Source: Ziziphus jujuba
Lineage: Eukaryota; Streptophyta; Magnoliopsida; Rosales; Rhamnaceae
NCBI RefSeq assembly: GCF_031755915.1
Contig: NC_083382.1
Location: 5,828,001-5,892,000 of the forward strand
Direction of reading: 5' to 3'
DNA length: 64,000 nucleotides
Part shown: positions 1-13,576 of the stretch, piece after piece
How positions within the stretch are numbered: position 1 is the stretch's first letter
Layout of the letters: every line of letters begins with the position of its first letter
Made by a program: the position numbers and the translations under genes
The notes under the pieces: model-generated
Told to the model about the DNA's origin: nothing
The model's input: only the letters and a program-made list of their open reading frames with translations
Database searches by the model: none

Positions 1-1811
<1,811 letters not shown>

Positions 1812-2245
1812 TTAGTGGTTGTTGCTGCTGCCGAGCTTGCTGTGTTGCTGCTGGTGCTGTTGCCGGTGCTCCCGTATTGCTGCTGGTGCTGTTGCTGGTG
1901 CTGCTGAGCTTGCTGTGTTGCTGCTGGTGCTGTTGCTGGTGCTCCTGTATTGCTGCTGGTGCTGTTGTTGGTGCTGCCGAGCTTGTTGTTGCTGCTGCCG
2001 AGCTTGTCTGTTGTTGCTGGTGTTGTTGCTGGTGCTCCTGTATTGCTGCTAATGCTGTTGCTGGTGCTGCCGAGCTTGCTGTGTTGCTGCTGGTGCTGTT
2101 GCTGGTGCTCCTGTATTGCTGTTGGTGCTGTTGCTGGTGCTGCCGAGCTTGTTGTGTTGCTGTTAGTGCTGTTGCCTAGCTACTGTGTTGCTGCCGAGCT
2201 TGTTTTTGCTGTCGCCGAGCTTGCTGTGTTGCTGCTAGTGCTGTT
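1812..2245 (+). repeat. CTG/TTG-rich minisatellite
   Basis: About 430 bp is made of imperfect repeats of a 15-36 bp unit related to GTTGCTGCTGGTGCTGTTGC, punctuated by TGCCGAGCTTG. All three plus frames are open over parts of it, giving Cys/Trp-rich, Ala/Gly/Val-rich or Leu-rich peptides. That is what a trinucleotide-like repeat does and is not evidence for a protein. The GCCGAGCT word continues into the neighbouring satellite, so the two arrays probably share an origin. Confidence 0.85.
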
Positions 2246-3080
2246 GCCGAGCTATTGTTCATGTGCACTGTTCACCTATGTTTAAATATCTTTTTTTTTT
2301 TGATTTTTTTTGGCTAAAATATCTGCGTATAAACATCAATCTCCAGCTTATATTGCTGTCGAGCTACGTTGCTTCCGAGCTACTGTTTACGTGTACTGTT
2401 TATGTGTACTGTTCATCTGTATTAAACATCTTTTTTTTTTAGATTTTTTTAAATTTTTTTTTGGCTAAAATACCTGTGTATAAACATCAATCTCCAGCTT
2501 GAGTTGCTGCCGAGCTACTGTTTATGTGTACTGTTTACGTGCACTGTTCACCTATGTTTAAACATCCTTTTTTTTTTAGATTTATTTTTATTGTTTTTGG
2601 GGCTCAAATACCTATGTATAAACATCAATCTCTAGCTTGTGTTGCTGTCGAGATACTGTTTACGTGACTGTTCAGACACATGTTTAAACATCTTTTTTTT
2701 TTTTTAGACTTTTTTTCTTAATTTTTTTTGGGTCTAAAATACCTGTGTATAAACATCAATCTCCAGCTTGTGTTGCTGCCGAGATACTGTTTACATGACT
2801 GTTCATGCGCACTGTTCACGTGTGTTTAAACATCTTTTTTTTTTTTTAGATTTTTTTTTTAAATTTTTTTTGGGGCTAAAATACCTGTGTATAAACATCA
2901 ATCTCCAGCTTGTGTTGCTGCCAAGCTATGTTGCTGCCGAGATACTGTTTACGTAACTGTTTATGTGCACTGTTTACGTGTATTGTTCATCTGTGTTTAA
3001 ACATCCTTTTTTTTTTTAGATTTTTTATTTATTTTTGCTAAAATACCTGTGTATAAACATCAATCTCCAACTTCTCTTTC
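2246..3080. repeat. Satellite array, six units of about 125-170 bp
   Basis: A block of poly-T, then GGCTAAAATACCTGTGTATA, then AACATCAATCTCCAGCTT, TTGCTGCCGAG and several TACTGTTTACGTG/TACTGTTCAYGTG words recurs. The unit mark (GTTTAAACATC or close) is at about 2279, 2421, 2557, 2682, 2825 and 2995, giving spacings of roughly 141, 136, 125, 143 and 170 bp. The CTGTTCA words are the reverse complement of TGAACAG words found at 3308-3349 and 7236-7275 on the two sides of the FAR1-like pseudogene. The array may be subterminal repeat of that element. Confidence 0.85.
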
Positions 3081-4187
3081 CTGCTAACTGAAGTAAACCA
3101 CATTGGTAAATAAACGGCAAACTAGACTAAAAGCAAACTAGCATACATTTAGTCAAATAATCAAACAAGACTTCATGTTTCCAATACATGGCAATTTAAG
3201 AAGTCTATAATCATAACTTAACTCTCTTTTAGTAACTAAGCTGATAGTTATTGCAATATGACAGAAAAAGAAAAAAAAAGTAAGAAAAAGAAGAATGTTT
3301 AAATGCAGGTAAACAGTTTACGTGAACAGTATGCGTGAACAGTAATCACGAAGCTTGTTTTCTTAAGTTTCTTACTTTCTTAAGTTTTCTGTACTAGTTT
3401 GTACCTTTTTTATCCTAGTTAACAAATATACCAACCAATGACAGAATCCCATGAAAATAATCTAGTTTTCTACAAAACCAACGAACAAAATATCAGCTTT
3501 TTGTTCTATGCAGAATTTACCACAGCATTGAGCATCCTATTCCTTAGAGCACTTTCCTTTTTCGTTTCGATTATTAATGTCCCATAGGATATTTCTGTGT
3601 GCTTCATCTAGCTTAGGACTTTTTAGATCTCTTTTTGAGATACCAATCTATCCATTGACAAATACACCTAAGTAGAGGCCAGAAAATTCCTAATAAGCAT
3701 AAGTCCAATAAACAGGCATAGAAAAAACATGAGAAAGATGAAATAAACAGGCCAATAAGTCTTCTAACAAATAAACTAAGGTGGTGAAGTACAATGTGGC
3801 ATTTTAGAAGTAAATCAATAACATGACAGATTAGAATATTGAAGTAGAGCAAAATGGCAGTGGTATGTGGAAGAAGATAATCTGTTGCAAAAATGGCTGC
3901 TCTTCTCTTCATTTATCATGATGTACAGAAATTAAATGTTCCAAACATAAAGAGTAGCACGTGAATATATGGAAAAACCAGTATACATTCAATCCAATAA
4001 TCAAAACACATCTCTATTTTATATAGTCAGATGATAGTGCTTGCTATAAGATAGAAAATCCCAGACAAGCACACCAAAATAAAAAAACAACTTCTTCTCC
4101 CAAATTGTTGCAAGATAGGTCATCCTTTCATTTTCTCATGCAGACCGGCCAAAGTCCAGCACGTCCTTAGATTAGCAGCATGTTAGT
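3081..4187. other. No gene recognised; TGAACAGTA motif cluster at 3308-3349
   Basis: The stretch is AT-rich. Bases 3308-3349 carry three spaced copies of GTGAACAGTA-like words, inverted relative to those in the satellite at 2246-3080. A 99-residue minus-strand ORF at 3613-3912 is hydrophobic and unlike any family I know. Confidence 0.5.
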
Positions 4188-6592
4188 TCAATGAAATATC
4201 GAAGACCATACGATACCACGTAGTTTCATACCTGTGGAAGACAAACTATCAGCTTTAGAATCATATTCCGAGGCATGCTGAGGACTTTCCTCATTTTGTG
4301 AAGACCTATATAGATGAGCAGCATGGTTTGTACAGAGTATGATCATACAAATTGCATAAGAATAATAAATAGTAAATGTATTATTTTCTTACGGATTGTT
4401 GAGGAGTGGACAGTTTCTTTTGTCGTGCGATTGCCCAATTTTTCCACATCCATTGCAACGTCAACCTCTATACTTTGCGGCATTTGTTGCCTTCTCCTTT
4501 CCCCTTTTTAATCTTTGTCTATATCCCTTTGCCCTCACAACAGATGGGTCTTTCAAAGCCTCATAGTCATGAGCAGTGCTACCTTTTTCAGAAATGCCTC
4601 CACTTTTCGTGTTGCTAACTATGGATTCAATCTTGCCTAGCAAACTTTGAAGACCATCATTCATAATTACACTTGCCTCTTCATATATTATGGCTTTATC
4701 AATGACTTCCGAAGCAAGTTGGAATAGTTTAGCTCGCCAAGTCAACATTGAACTACGCTGTCCACCTATCTCAACACCTTGCTTATCGGTTATTATTTGA
4801 CATTTTACACCTCTAGTCCACCTTTTCATTATATATTGATTTGGCAAAGGAATGTTACCAAACAGTCTCAAAAATGCCAAGATATGTCTACAGGAGAGTC
4901 CTTCACTCTCAAACTTCTTACATGGACAAGATGCAAAGTCCAATTCTTTATCATAAGCAATTTCCCGCACTCTACGAACACGTTCTTTTGGACTACTCTC
5001 GACCACATACATTTTGTGTGTAGCATTTTCACGAACAAATTGTGGCATTATTACTGAGCTATTCCGCAACTCATCTTGAAACTTAAGAAAAATCTTGCAT
5101 GTGTAAATCTTAGTCATTTGCTTTTCCATTTCCAATGGAAATTTCAAAACAAGATTCTCATTAATATCAACGTGATCAGCCCCTAATTCTTCGTGACGTT
5201 GCTGTGCAAGCGCCCTATTAAATCGAAGTATGAAATCCATCAATAAGTTTCTCTTCGAAACATATTTCTTGAAAAATGCATGGGAGCTTTCTGCAGTTGG
5301 CTACTTGACATTCCAGCTGAGAATATATGGTTAACATATGCAGGCACCCATCTTGAACGTAGCTCAAATATTGATTTTAACCAATCATTGTTATCTAGGC
5401 TTGCCTTCTCGATGGTAGTCACCCATTTTCTTTCAAACTCTTCAGGGCATTCTAATTCCCAAATGCATTGTTGGAAGTCCTTATAAAAATCTCTATAGGT
5501 GATCGCATTTAAATACGTAGAGAACTTCTCAAGTATGTGCCAACTACAATACCTATGAAATGTATTCGGTAAGCTCTGAACTATAGCCTTTGTCATTGCA
5601 GGATCTTGATCATTAATGATCATTTTTGGGTTGTTCGTCAGCATGCTATCCTTTAATAGCTCAAACAACCAAACAAATGATTCCGTTTTTTCATCACTTA
5701 AAAAGGCACATGCAAAAAGCACCGTTTAACCATGATTGTTCACCCCCACCAAGGGTGCAAATATCATACCATATTGATTAGTGTTGTAAGTTGTATCAAA
5801 TACAACTACATCACTAAAACATCCATAAGCTCTTCTAGACACCGAATCAGCCCAAAAACAACGCTTCAATTTACCACCATCATCTACATCTATTTTAAAA
5901 AAGAAGCATGGATCCTTTTCTTGCTCGGTTAGGAAATATTCCTTTAAAAGTTCTGCATCTTGTCCTCTTAATTCATTCTGCACCTTAGCTTCATGGTTAT
6001 ATATATCCTTCTTTGTACACCCAATATTCTCTATACCTCCAGCTTCAAATTCAAGAATGCTTATTTGTTGATGAGTTGGCACATTTGCTGCTGAAAACTG
6101 CAAAGTTAGTGACTTCTTGGCTTTAGACACACTACGATGTGATCTCAATAAATGCACTCTTCGAGGGGTTGATAATGGATGACTATGTTCTTCAACAAAT
6201 ACAGTGATGACAAATTTCCCCGTTTTTGACCTAACCACGGCAAGTTTAGCTTTACAATTTTCTTTTGTCATCCCCCGACACCTTTTTCTCTCACCGTCCT
6301 TTATAGAAGATACTCCTTCCTTAAAACACACAAATTTTTTCCTGACAACTTCTTTTGCACCTTTACATCTCTTAGTCGAACTGCTACGAACACTAAACCT
6401 CACCTCTTTTGCATATTTAATGTAGAACTCATGTGCTCCATCTATCGATTCAAACTCTTGTCCAACCTTTGGTTTGCAGTTTTCGGCCACTTGGGGAATG
6501 TAAACGTCATCCACGGATTTTGAATGTGACAGCAAGGATATGTCTTCAACTCGTCTACAATCTGAATTTACTTCCAACTGTTCTACACTCAT
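4188..6592 (-). pseudogene. FAR1/FRS-like MULE transposase gene, broken
   Basis: Three collinear minus-strand blocks form one FAR1-related sequence. The 6592-5726 block has a FAR1 DNA-binding domain (about residues 41-150) and the start of the MULE transposase core with VVVFDTTYNTNQYGM, where D is the first catalytic acidic residue. The 5722-5240 block continues the core (IINDQDPAMTKA). The 5243-4461 block has the SWIM zinc finger (CPCKKFESEGLSCRHI). Below 4460, in the same frame, comes a short Cys/His knuckle (CNGCGKIGQSHDKRNC). A possible last exon is 4305-4188 after a GT donor near 4393. Lesions: TAA at 5726-5728, a one-base deletion near 5297, TGA at 4461-4463. FAR1 proteins are transposase-derived transcription factors; whether this was a host FRS gene or an autonomous transposon cannot be decided. 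It is not translatable as one protein. Confidence 0.85.
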
Positions 6593-6630
6593 GTTTCCAA
6601 TCTGAATTTGCTTCCAACTATTCTACACTC
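6559..6630. repeat. Short direct duplication at the 5' end of the FAR1-like pseudogene
   Basis: AATCTGAATTTRCTTCCAAC is present twice, near 6559 and 6598, each followed by TRTTCTACACTC. The duplication overlaps the putative start codon region at 6592. Confidence 0.8.
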
Positions 6631-7235
6631 AAACGAGCTTCCTATTGATCAATTTGTAACCTGGTAGATGGCAAAGCAAAACCATTATGAGAGGTGGTAA
6701 TATCTTTTATTTTAAGAAAGTTTAGTTTCTAAATAGAAGAGAAAAATATTGCAAAAATAAAGGCACTTCAGCCAAAATCTGCCGAGTTTGCATTATGGTT
6801 GCTAATTCAGCACACTCTATAATGAAAGAAACAAATATGCGTGCATCAACAGAAAAAATAAATAAATAAATAAATCTGAATCATGGGGTTCAAAAAGGTT
6901 AATAGTACATATAAAAATGAAAAATATAAGTTGCAAAACAATGAAATAATTACATCTTTGCTAGATAAAGGGAAACAAAAATATTGATACATATTAAGGG
7001 TATTATAATTATTTAAAATTCTTATTCAAGGATATATATACATATGTCTTTATGTGTGTGTGTGTGTGTAGATATAGGAATTACAAAATAGAATTACTTT
7101 GTATTCCAATTATAACAAACTTATTTTCTCTTGTATAGCATGCATGGATTGGCCATTCGTATACTCCGAAAACAAGTGGTGTAAATATCTCTTTGGTGAT
7201 ATTATTATGATAGACTAAGTGAGTTGATTATTACA

Positions 7236-7275
7236 CAATGAACAGTATGCATGAACAGTATGCATGAACAACAGT
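7236..7275. repeat. TGAACAGTATGCA motif cluster
   Basis: Three near-tandem copies of ATGAACAGTATGC-like sequence. The same core word occurs at 3308-3349 and, inverted, in the 2246-3080 satellite, so this may be the right-hand subterminal repeat of the element that contains the FAR1-like pseudogene. Confidence 0.55.
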
Positions 7276-8687
7276 ATTTATACACCAGGAAAGAAAAACA
7301 ACATGTATACATTCATGCTTTTTCTGCGAAAAGTATCATTTTCTCAATTTTCAAAAATCATCATGAAGATTGGCCTTCGTTCAAGTTATTTCTCAACCCA
7401 AATCACAATCCCACATTTAACAATTTCAATTATGCAAGATTATATAAAATCACCAACATAAAAAACAGAATGAAAAAAAAAATTACAAAACATAAACTCA
7501 CTCACTCACAGATACGAAGAGCCAGAATATAGACATGCAGAGTAGAAGATTATGAGCTGGTGGGTACAGAGAAGGGTGGCAATCGTGGTGCGAGCAGGTG
7601 CGTTTGCAAGATGGCAATGCTGTGGCAATGGCGGTGCAATCTGGTGGGTTTGCAAGGATGACAATGCTGGTTGCTGCTGGTGCAATTGGGAATTTTGGCT
7701 GGTTACTACTGGTGTGATTGGGAATTTTGGCAAAGTCCTTTCGAGCTGGTGAGAGCGGGAATGTGAGCGGGAAGGGCTCAGGGGAAATTTGGCTAGCCAT
7801 TCTCACGTGAGAGTTGCTTTGAAGTTGGGCCGTAGATGCCAGCAGTGCAAATCGAAGGGCAGGAAATTTCATCACATGTTTGGTCCGCATATAAGCCATG
7901 CGGTCTGTCCTCATGCTAGCCTCTATGAATATTTATATATATATATATATATATATATTTTTTTTCTTTTCTTTTCTTTTGGTAGTCATATGCAAACAAG
8001 GCCACCTTGTTTTAATTTGGAATGTATTGTGGAGCAAATAATGCTACAAGCACTATTTAATCTATCAATATATCTACTAAAAGCTTATTTACCATTTTAT
8101 TGGTTAACATATTAATATACTTTAGATATGGATAAGTGAATAATTGATTGATAAGTATTACTAAATATAAATTAATCAAATAATGATAAGTATACTTTTG
8201 ATAGGTATGTTGGTACACTAGATGATGTATGTCACATTATTTATTGTGAATCTAGATAGGGTTATAATGAAGGTTCAATTTGTCTAGTAGTTTTTGGATA
8301 CCTGAAGTTTGATTTATATATATATTTATATATATATATATATATATAATATTAGAGATTTTAGATTAATTACGGTTACAAATTACTTGGTACGAAGACT
8401 TTGTGCATGAAAGTAGAATTGTCTCAAGAGGGGATAGATGTGACGTTGAAGTTGATCGGAAACCAAACCTATATGGTTTTTGAATTTAGTTTTTGGATTT
8501 CACCGTTTACGATTTAACCATTATATATAGGGCATAAAGAATAACATAATATAAATGCTCATAAATAAAATAAAGATAAACCAAATATCTTTAATTAGAT
8601 TTTATCTTATCCTATTTAGTGGATTTTATTAAATATTTATCCCATCCAAATCCAATCATATCTTTATCTAGATATTGATGATAGACC

Positions 8688-8736
8688 AGGAAAGATTTGG
8701 AAAGCGACAAGGGTAACTTATAACAAGTTCATGGAT
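8688..8736 (+). pseudogene. 49 bp relic of a GGPP-synthase gene
   Basis: The segment AGGAAAGATTTGGAAAGCGA and what follows, up to AAGTTCATGG, matches the GKDLE..KATYTKFMG region of the GGPPS-like genes at 50828-50872 and 54487-54531, with a few differences and an extra base. It lies upstream of a LINE copy, the same order as in the GGPPS blocks at 50-57 kb. It is too short for any function. Confidence 0.6.
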
Positions 8737-9384
8737 ATATTGTTGTAAATGAAAACAACTTAACAAGAAGTTTGTTTTCATGAAAGTAATTATATGTTTT
8801 AGTAAACAAAGTTTTGAAAATAATGTCTAAGAATAAAATGTTGGACAACATACAAAACATTAATCGAAAAACGCAAACACTTTTTTTTTTTTTCTAGATT
8901 TATCCACATCTCATCAACTCGTTCTTTTTAATTTCTATGGAAATCCAAAAATGATACAGTCATGGCACGATCATGGACAAACAATAAAACTTCTCTATAC
9001 TTATAGAACTAGGACCAAACTAATTTTATAACTAGATAATAACTTAACGGAGTTGTAGTTAAAAATATTTTGCCTTCAACAAAAAAGTGTTCTTGCTAGC
9101 GAGCTACTATATACCAAGAAATTTATAGATGGTATAACAACTTTAATAAATAAATTATTGTTCCAAATAATTACGTATAAATATTTCATGCTATTTTAAC
9201 CTTAAATGCAACTATCATATAATTTTTTTACAGTATATAGATAATTATTACTATATGGATGTAATGTTCTAGAATCTAAAAATATAATAATTTATTACAA
9301 TATATAGTTTATTTTTATTTACAACTGGTCTAAATTGAGACGAAATTTTTTTATAATTAGATAGAAGTTATTACAGGATATTAT

Positions 9385-9525
9385 TATAATTTTTTTAACA
9401 TAAATTAAAGGAAGTATTATTGCACCAAGAAATTGTAAAGAAATATTGAAAAAAAAGTAATTATAATTAATAAGTAAATGCTCTGAGAAAATAAAATTAA
9501 AGATAAATATTAAAAAAAATGGGGG
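9385..9525. repeat. Segment duplicated at 56142-56285
   Basis: About 135 bp beginning TTTTTTAACATAAATTAAAG and containing ATTATTGCACCAAGAAATTG is nearly the same as 56142-56285. In both places it precedes LINE sequence on the same strand. This shows that flanking DNA and LINE were copied together. Confidence 0.85.
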
Positions 9526-9625
9526 AGATCAGGCTACTAGGAGGTAGTAAGCTAATATTATTAAGACTACTCTTGTAGGTGGCAATGGTTGTGTTGGTCG
9601 TTTTGCTTGGCGGTATGATGCTAGA
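9526..9625 (+). mobile_element. LINE ORF2 fragment, left of the LTR-element insertion
   Basis: The decayed translation around 9597-9620 reads RFAWRYDA, the segment that precedes the YTVKSGY motif ahead of the zinc-binding reverse-transcriptase domain in plant LINEs. The sequence matches 18369-18470 closely. It stops at the target duplication of the LTR element and resumes at 15305. Confidence 0.75.
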
Positions 9626-10149
9626 TGTCACGGTCCCACCGTTCTAGGTGCGCAACGGGGCCGTGCAGTGCTTACTCGCCCTTCGAGGGTAGTAAGCCAA
9701 CCGTTAATGTCCTTCGCAAGAAAATAACCCATACGATATTAGTATTGTGCAAGTACCAAGCAAGCAACAAAATAAAGCATGTAATCACAATCGTTAGCAA
9801 AAGGTCAATAAACAAGGCAACAACACAATTGAATGGAAATGCATTCGTTTTATTCGATCTCGATGGAGAGAACAACAGAGAGGTTTACAAGCATGCTATT
9901 AAGAGTTCTCATCTATGCCAGTGGTCTAGCCCAACAACTTGCTGACTAGCCACCCCCCTTTAAAGAGCTTATTTAACCATTTTAATCCTGGCAGAAATAT
10001 ACATGAAAATGTGCGAGGAATCATAATGGCACTATTCCTTACAAAACAAACTATGATCCAAGCAAGTGACAATGGGCTTGACTAATGGCCTTGGATAAAC
10101 TTGGCTTGGTGTTTACAACCAAAATACCAAGGGACGAGTGACTCTCACA
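9626..10149 (-). repeat. 3' LTR of the chromovirus
   Basis: 524 bp, TG..CA ends on the plus strand (TGTCACGGTCC to GACTCTCACA). It pairs with 14781-15304. It lies next to the polypurine tract, which identifies it as the 3' LTR for the minus-strand element. Confidence 0.92.
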
Positions 10150-10161
10150 TCCTCCCCCACC
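10150..10161 (-). other. Polypurine tract
   Basis: On the minus strand GGTGGGGGAGGA directly abuts the 3' LTR, the normal place for the plus-strand primer of reverse transcription. Confidence 0.88.
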
Positions 10162-10553
10162 TATTTTATCGACATCCTCGATGACTCAGCTGCTTTGAAC
10201 TCTTCAATCATCTGCTTGAAAGGTGCCAGGTTGATCTCTTTCTTCCAGCTAGTCTCTTCGTCTCCTAGTCCCTTCCACTTGATGAGATACTCCCGTACTG
10301 GTTGTCGGTGGACATGTCTGATTCTTTCGGCTAGGATCTCCTCCGCTTCCTTCACGATCTTCGGCTGCTTGATGTTGATGTTGACTCTAGCTGGTTTATT
10401 GCGTGCTGGATCTTCTTTGTCTGGATGGTATAGCTTGAGGTTGCTCACGTGAAACACTAGGTGCACCTTCATCCACTCTAGGGTTACTACTTTATATGAG
10501 GCTTTCCCGACCTTGACGATGATTGGCATCGGCCCTTCATACTTCCTCATCAA
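10161..10553 (-). pseudogene. Integrase C-terminus and chromodomain
   Basis: The 130-residue open segment begins in the integrase C-terminal region (KYEGPMPIIVKVGKASYKV, FHVSNLKLYHPD) and ends with a chromodomain (ILAERIRHVHRQPVREYLIK followed by WKGLGDEETSW). Chromodomains direct integration toward modified histones. The open segment ends at its own stop just upstream of the PPT, so the C-terminus is natural. It is out of frame with the preceding integrase part. Confidence 0.88.
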
Positions 10554-11687
10554 TCTAGGGTCTTATCTCGAAGCCAACAGAATTGTTCTCGTGTAAGTTT
10601 CACCATCACCATGTCTCCCATGTTCGATTCTAAAGGTCTTCGCTCTTTGTCTGCCCATTTCTTCATTCGGTCAGTCGCCTTCTCCAAGTAGGCTTTAGCT
10701 ATCTTCATGTTGCTCTTCCACTCCTTGGTGAAGTTGAAGGCCTTTGGATTTTTTCCGTCATATTCATCGACAATATGTGGCAGCAAGGGTTTCTGGCTAT
10801 TGACTATCTCGAACGGACATTTGTTCGTGGGAGAACCCTTTTGCGCATTGAAGCAGAATTGGGCTACGTTGAGGAGCTACGCCCAATTTTTCTAGTTGGC
10901 ATTGACGAAGTGTCGTAGGTATTCTTCCAGCATGCCATTGAATCTCTTGGTCTGTCCATCTATTTGCGGGTGATAGCTAGAAGAGATGTTAAGCTGCGAC
11001 CCGAGAAGCTTAAATAACTCTGTCCAGAAGGACCCTGTGAACTTCGCATCTCAATCACTGAAAATATGTTGAGGCACTCCCCATTATTTTACCACAAATT
11101 TGAAGAATAGGCGGGTAGTCTCCTTGGCCGTGCAGTATTTAGAGGTCGGAATGAAAGTCACATATTTTGAGAATCTATCCACCACCACCAAAATACTTGT
11201 TAGGTTCCCGATCTTAGGAAGATTGGTGATGAAGTCAAGTGATACGCTCTCCCAGGGGCGAGTAGGTACGAGGAGTGGTTCCTATAACCCCGGTAGTTTC
11301 TGTCTCTCCACCTTGTCCTGTTGGCATACGAGGCAAGTTCAGGTGTATTCCATTATGTCATCGCGCATTTGCGGCCAGTAGTAACTTTGTTTGATTAGTG
11401 CATATGTCCTTTGCCATCCTAGGTGTCCTGCCCATAGGGTGTCATAACATTCACATAGCAACATCTTCCTCAGGTCTCTAGCTCTTAGGACGAACAATCT
11501 ATTCCCTTTCGTCCATAACAGTCCATCTTCCTCCTAAAATTGGGGGGTTTTCCCTTTCTTGCAGAGTTTTAAAATGTTCTGTGCACATGAATCTTCCCCC
11601 TAGGTGTCCCTTTATAAGATCTCGCATTGATGTATTTATCGTGCTAGCAACCATAGTTGCTAACATCTTTAATGCTGTGAACTCCAT
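10550..11687 (-). pseudogene. Integrase region, heavily interrupted
   Basis: Minus-strand translation in pieces shows integrase: an N-terminal segment near 11687-11499, core-like segments between about 11330 and 10850 (for example VVVDRFSKY and SSYHPQIDGQT), and the post-core region in 10786-10550 (KWADKERRPLESNMGDMVMV). Many stops and frame changes separate the pieces. No complete catalytic core can be read. Confidence 0.8.
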
Positions 11688-11688
11688 C

Positions 11689-13065
11689 TTACGGCTCAGG
11701 GTACCTGATTCTTGGTTCCCGCCTTGTGCTTAAAGTGAAGGTCGAATTCTGTGATGAGCTCCTGCCAACGTGCTTTGGTTGCGTGAGAAAGTGACTAACT
11801 GCCGAGTTATTAGTTTTCACCACGAATCTCGACCCCAATAGATAGTGTCTCCACGTCTTTAAGCAGTGAATTACCGCAAGCATCTCCTTTTCCTGAGCAG
11901 TGTAGTTCTTCTCTGTCCTCGACAGCTTTCTTCTTTCATAAGTAACATGGTGATCGTCCTGGAGTAAGACTCCACCTAGCGCAAATTTAGATGCATCAGT
12001 TTGCACTTCAAAAGGTTTTGTGACATCCGGAAGTGCTAAAACTGGATCACTCATCATAGCTTCCTTTATTTCCTTAAATGCAACTTGGCACTCTTCACCC
12101 CATTCCCATGGCACATCCTTCTTTAGCAATTCCATAAAGGGTGTTGTCTTTTTGGAGTAACCTTTCACTAATCGATGATAGTAGTTTTCCAACCCTAAGA
12201 GAGATCTAAGCTTTTTAACATTGGCCGGAGTTTTCCATTCCTGGATTGCCTTCACCTTTTCCATGTCCATGCGGATTCTTCCTTCCTCAACTATATGGCC
12301 CAAAAATTTGATCTGTCTTCTGGCGAAAGTAGACTTCTCCCTTTTCACAAACAGTTGGTTTTCCCGGAGTCTTTGGAACACCAACCGAATATGTTTGATG
12401 TGTTCTTCAAGAAAGGAACTATAGATTACAATGTCAGCAGGGTAGACTACCATAAATTTGTCAAGAAAGTCTCAGAATACTTGGTTCATAAGCGTGCAAA
12501 ATGTCGCTGGCACATTGGTAAGACCAAATGGCATGACTAAGAATTCAAAAGACTCGTATCGCGTGACACAGGTAGTCTTTTCTTCATCACCTTCGGCAAT
12601 CCTCACCTGATAGTATCCCGACCTTAAGTCCAATTTGGTGAAGAATTTGGCACCGCTAAGCTGGTCGAACAAATATGCTATCAGCGGAATTGGATATTTG
12701 TTGCGCACAGTGACTTTGTTCAATGCTTGATAGTCCACACATAGGCATAGACTTCCATCTTGCTTCTTCTGAAACAGCACCGGGGCGTCATACGGCGCTT
12801 TTGATGGTCTAATGAACCCTGCTTCCAAGAGCTCTGTCAATTGCTTCCTCAGTTCAGTCAGCTCCGGGGGAGCCATTCGGTATGGCGCCTTTGTAGGGGA
12901 TTTTACTCTAGGGGTCAGCTCAATTTTGTGGTCCATGTCGCATCGAGGAGGTAAGTTCCTCGGTAAACTATCTGGCATCACATCCTCAAAGGATTTCAAA
13001 TCTTCCATCACGACGGGATGGGTTGGTTCATCATCCTCTCCTTCTTTGGTTACTATCAAAGTCAC
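11689..13065 (-). pseudogene. Reverse transcriptase and RNase H region
   Basis: The block at 13065-12472 carries the RT palm ([25 protein letters not shown]). The block at 12453-11689 carries the end of RT and RNase H (FLGHIVEEGRI, TDASKFALGGVLL, HCLKTWRHYL). Both are in one frame, separated by a TGA at 12472-12474. The RT catalytic box, normally Y-x-D-D, reads YPADIVIYS, so one catalytic aspartate is lost. A frameshift occurs near 11790 at the end of RNase H. The product cannot be active. Confidence 0.9.
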
Positions 13066-13143
13066 ATAAGATGGCTTTCTACGCCTTAGCCCTTTCTTGA
13101 ACGGGAGGGCTGATAAGAGCTTGGAATCACTTAGTTGCTTCCT

Positions 13144-13564
13144 TCATGCTGAGATTATTCCACTTTGCTCTCCCATCATTAATAAGCTGTTAGCAGCAGG
13201 AATGGGGATTGCCTTCTTCTCCACCAGGAAGTTCGTACCCAGAATAATGTCAAAATCATCCATTTGGACCATAATCAGGTCCTCCCTACTTCCCAATTTA
13301 AGAGGTACCTGCTTTGCCAGACCCACTATAGGCAAGGTGTAAGCTTAATCTTCGGGCTTTGCCTTCCGAGCAAAAGTTATGGGTGGCCCCTATATCCACC
13401 ATCACACTCGTCGTGGTCTTCCCATTGATTGTTGCATCTACAAACATGAGACCTTTCTCATTGGTTTTCTTGGCTTGAGCCACTTGTCTATTGAGGGCGT
13501 TTAGGAATCTTAGTGCCCCCACCTGAGCATTATCTTCCCTTTCTATGGTCTCTTCTTTTTGCAT
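13144..13564 (-). pseudogene. Retroelement aspartic protease region
   Basis: The minus-strand block 13564-13298 has VMVDIGATHNFCSE, where the usual D-T-G active site is D-I-G. The second half, 13335-13144, has FDIILGTNFL, the flap-distal motif, but in another frame, so a frameshift lies near 13335. TGA at 13144-13146 ends it before RT. Confidence 0.85.
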
Positions 13565-13576
13565 TTTCCCGAGTTC

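Larger units (their letters stand above)
6631..9384. other. AT-rich intergenic DNA, no gene
   Basis: No coding family is visible apart from the GGPPS relic at 8688-8736. The stretch holds a GT run (about 7054-7068), AT runs (about 7937-7962 and 8309-8350), poly-T (8881-8893) and a TGAACAGTATGCA cluster (7236-7275). ORFs at 7498-7914 and 7789-8115 look accidental. Confidence 0.6.

Noticed and set aside
3613..3912. 99-residue hydrophobic minus-strand ORF
   Set aside because: Composition follows from AT-rich DNA; no recognisable family and no support from splice or promoter signals.
7498..7914. 138-residue minus-strand ORF, Pro/Ser/His-rich
   Set aside because: Made of short imperfect repeats (TGGTGCAATTGGGAATTTTGG type); no known domain.
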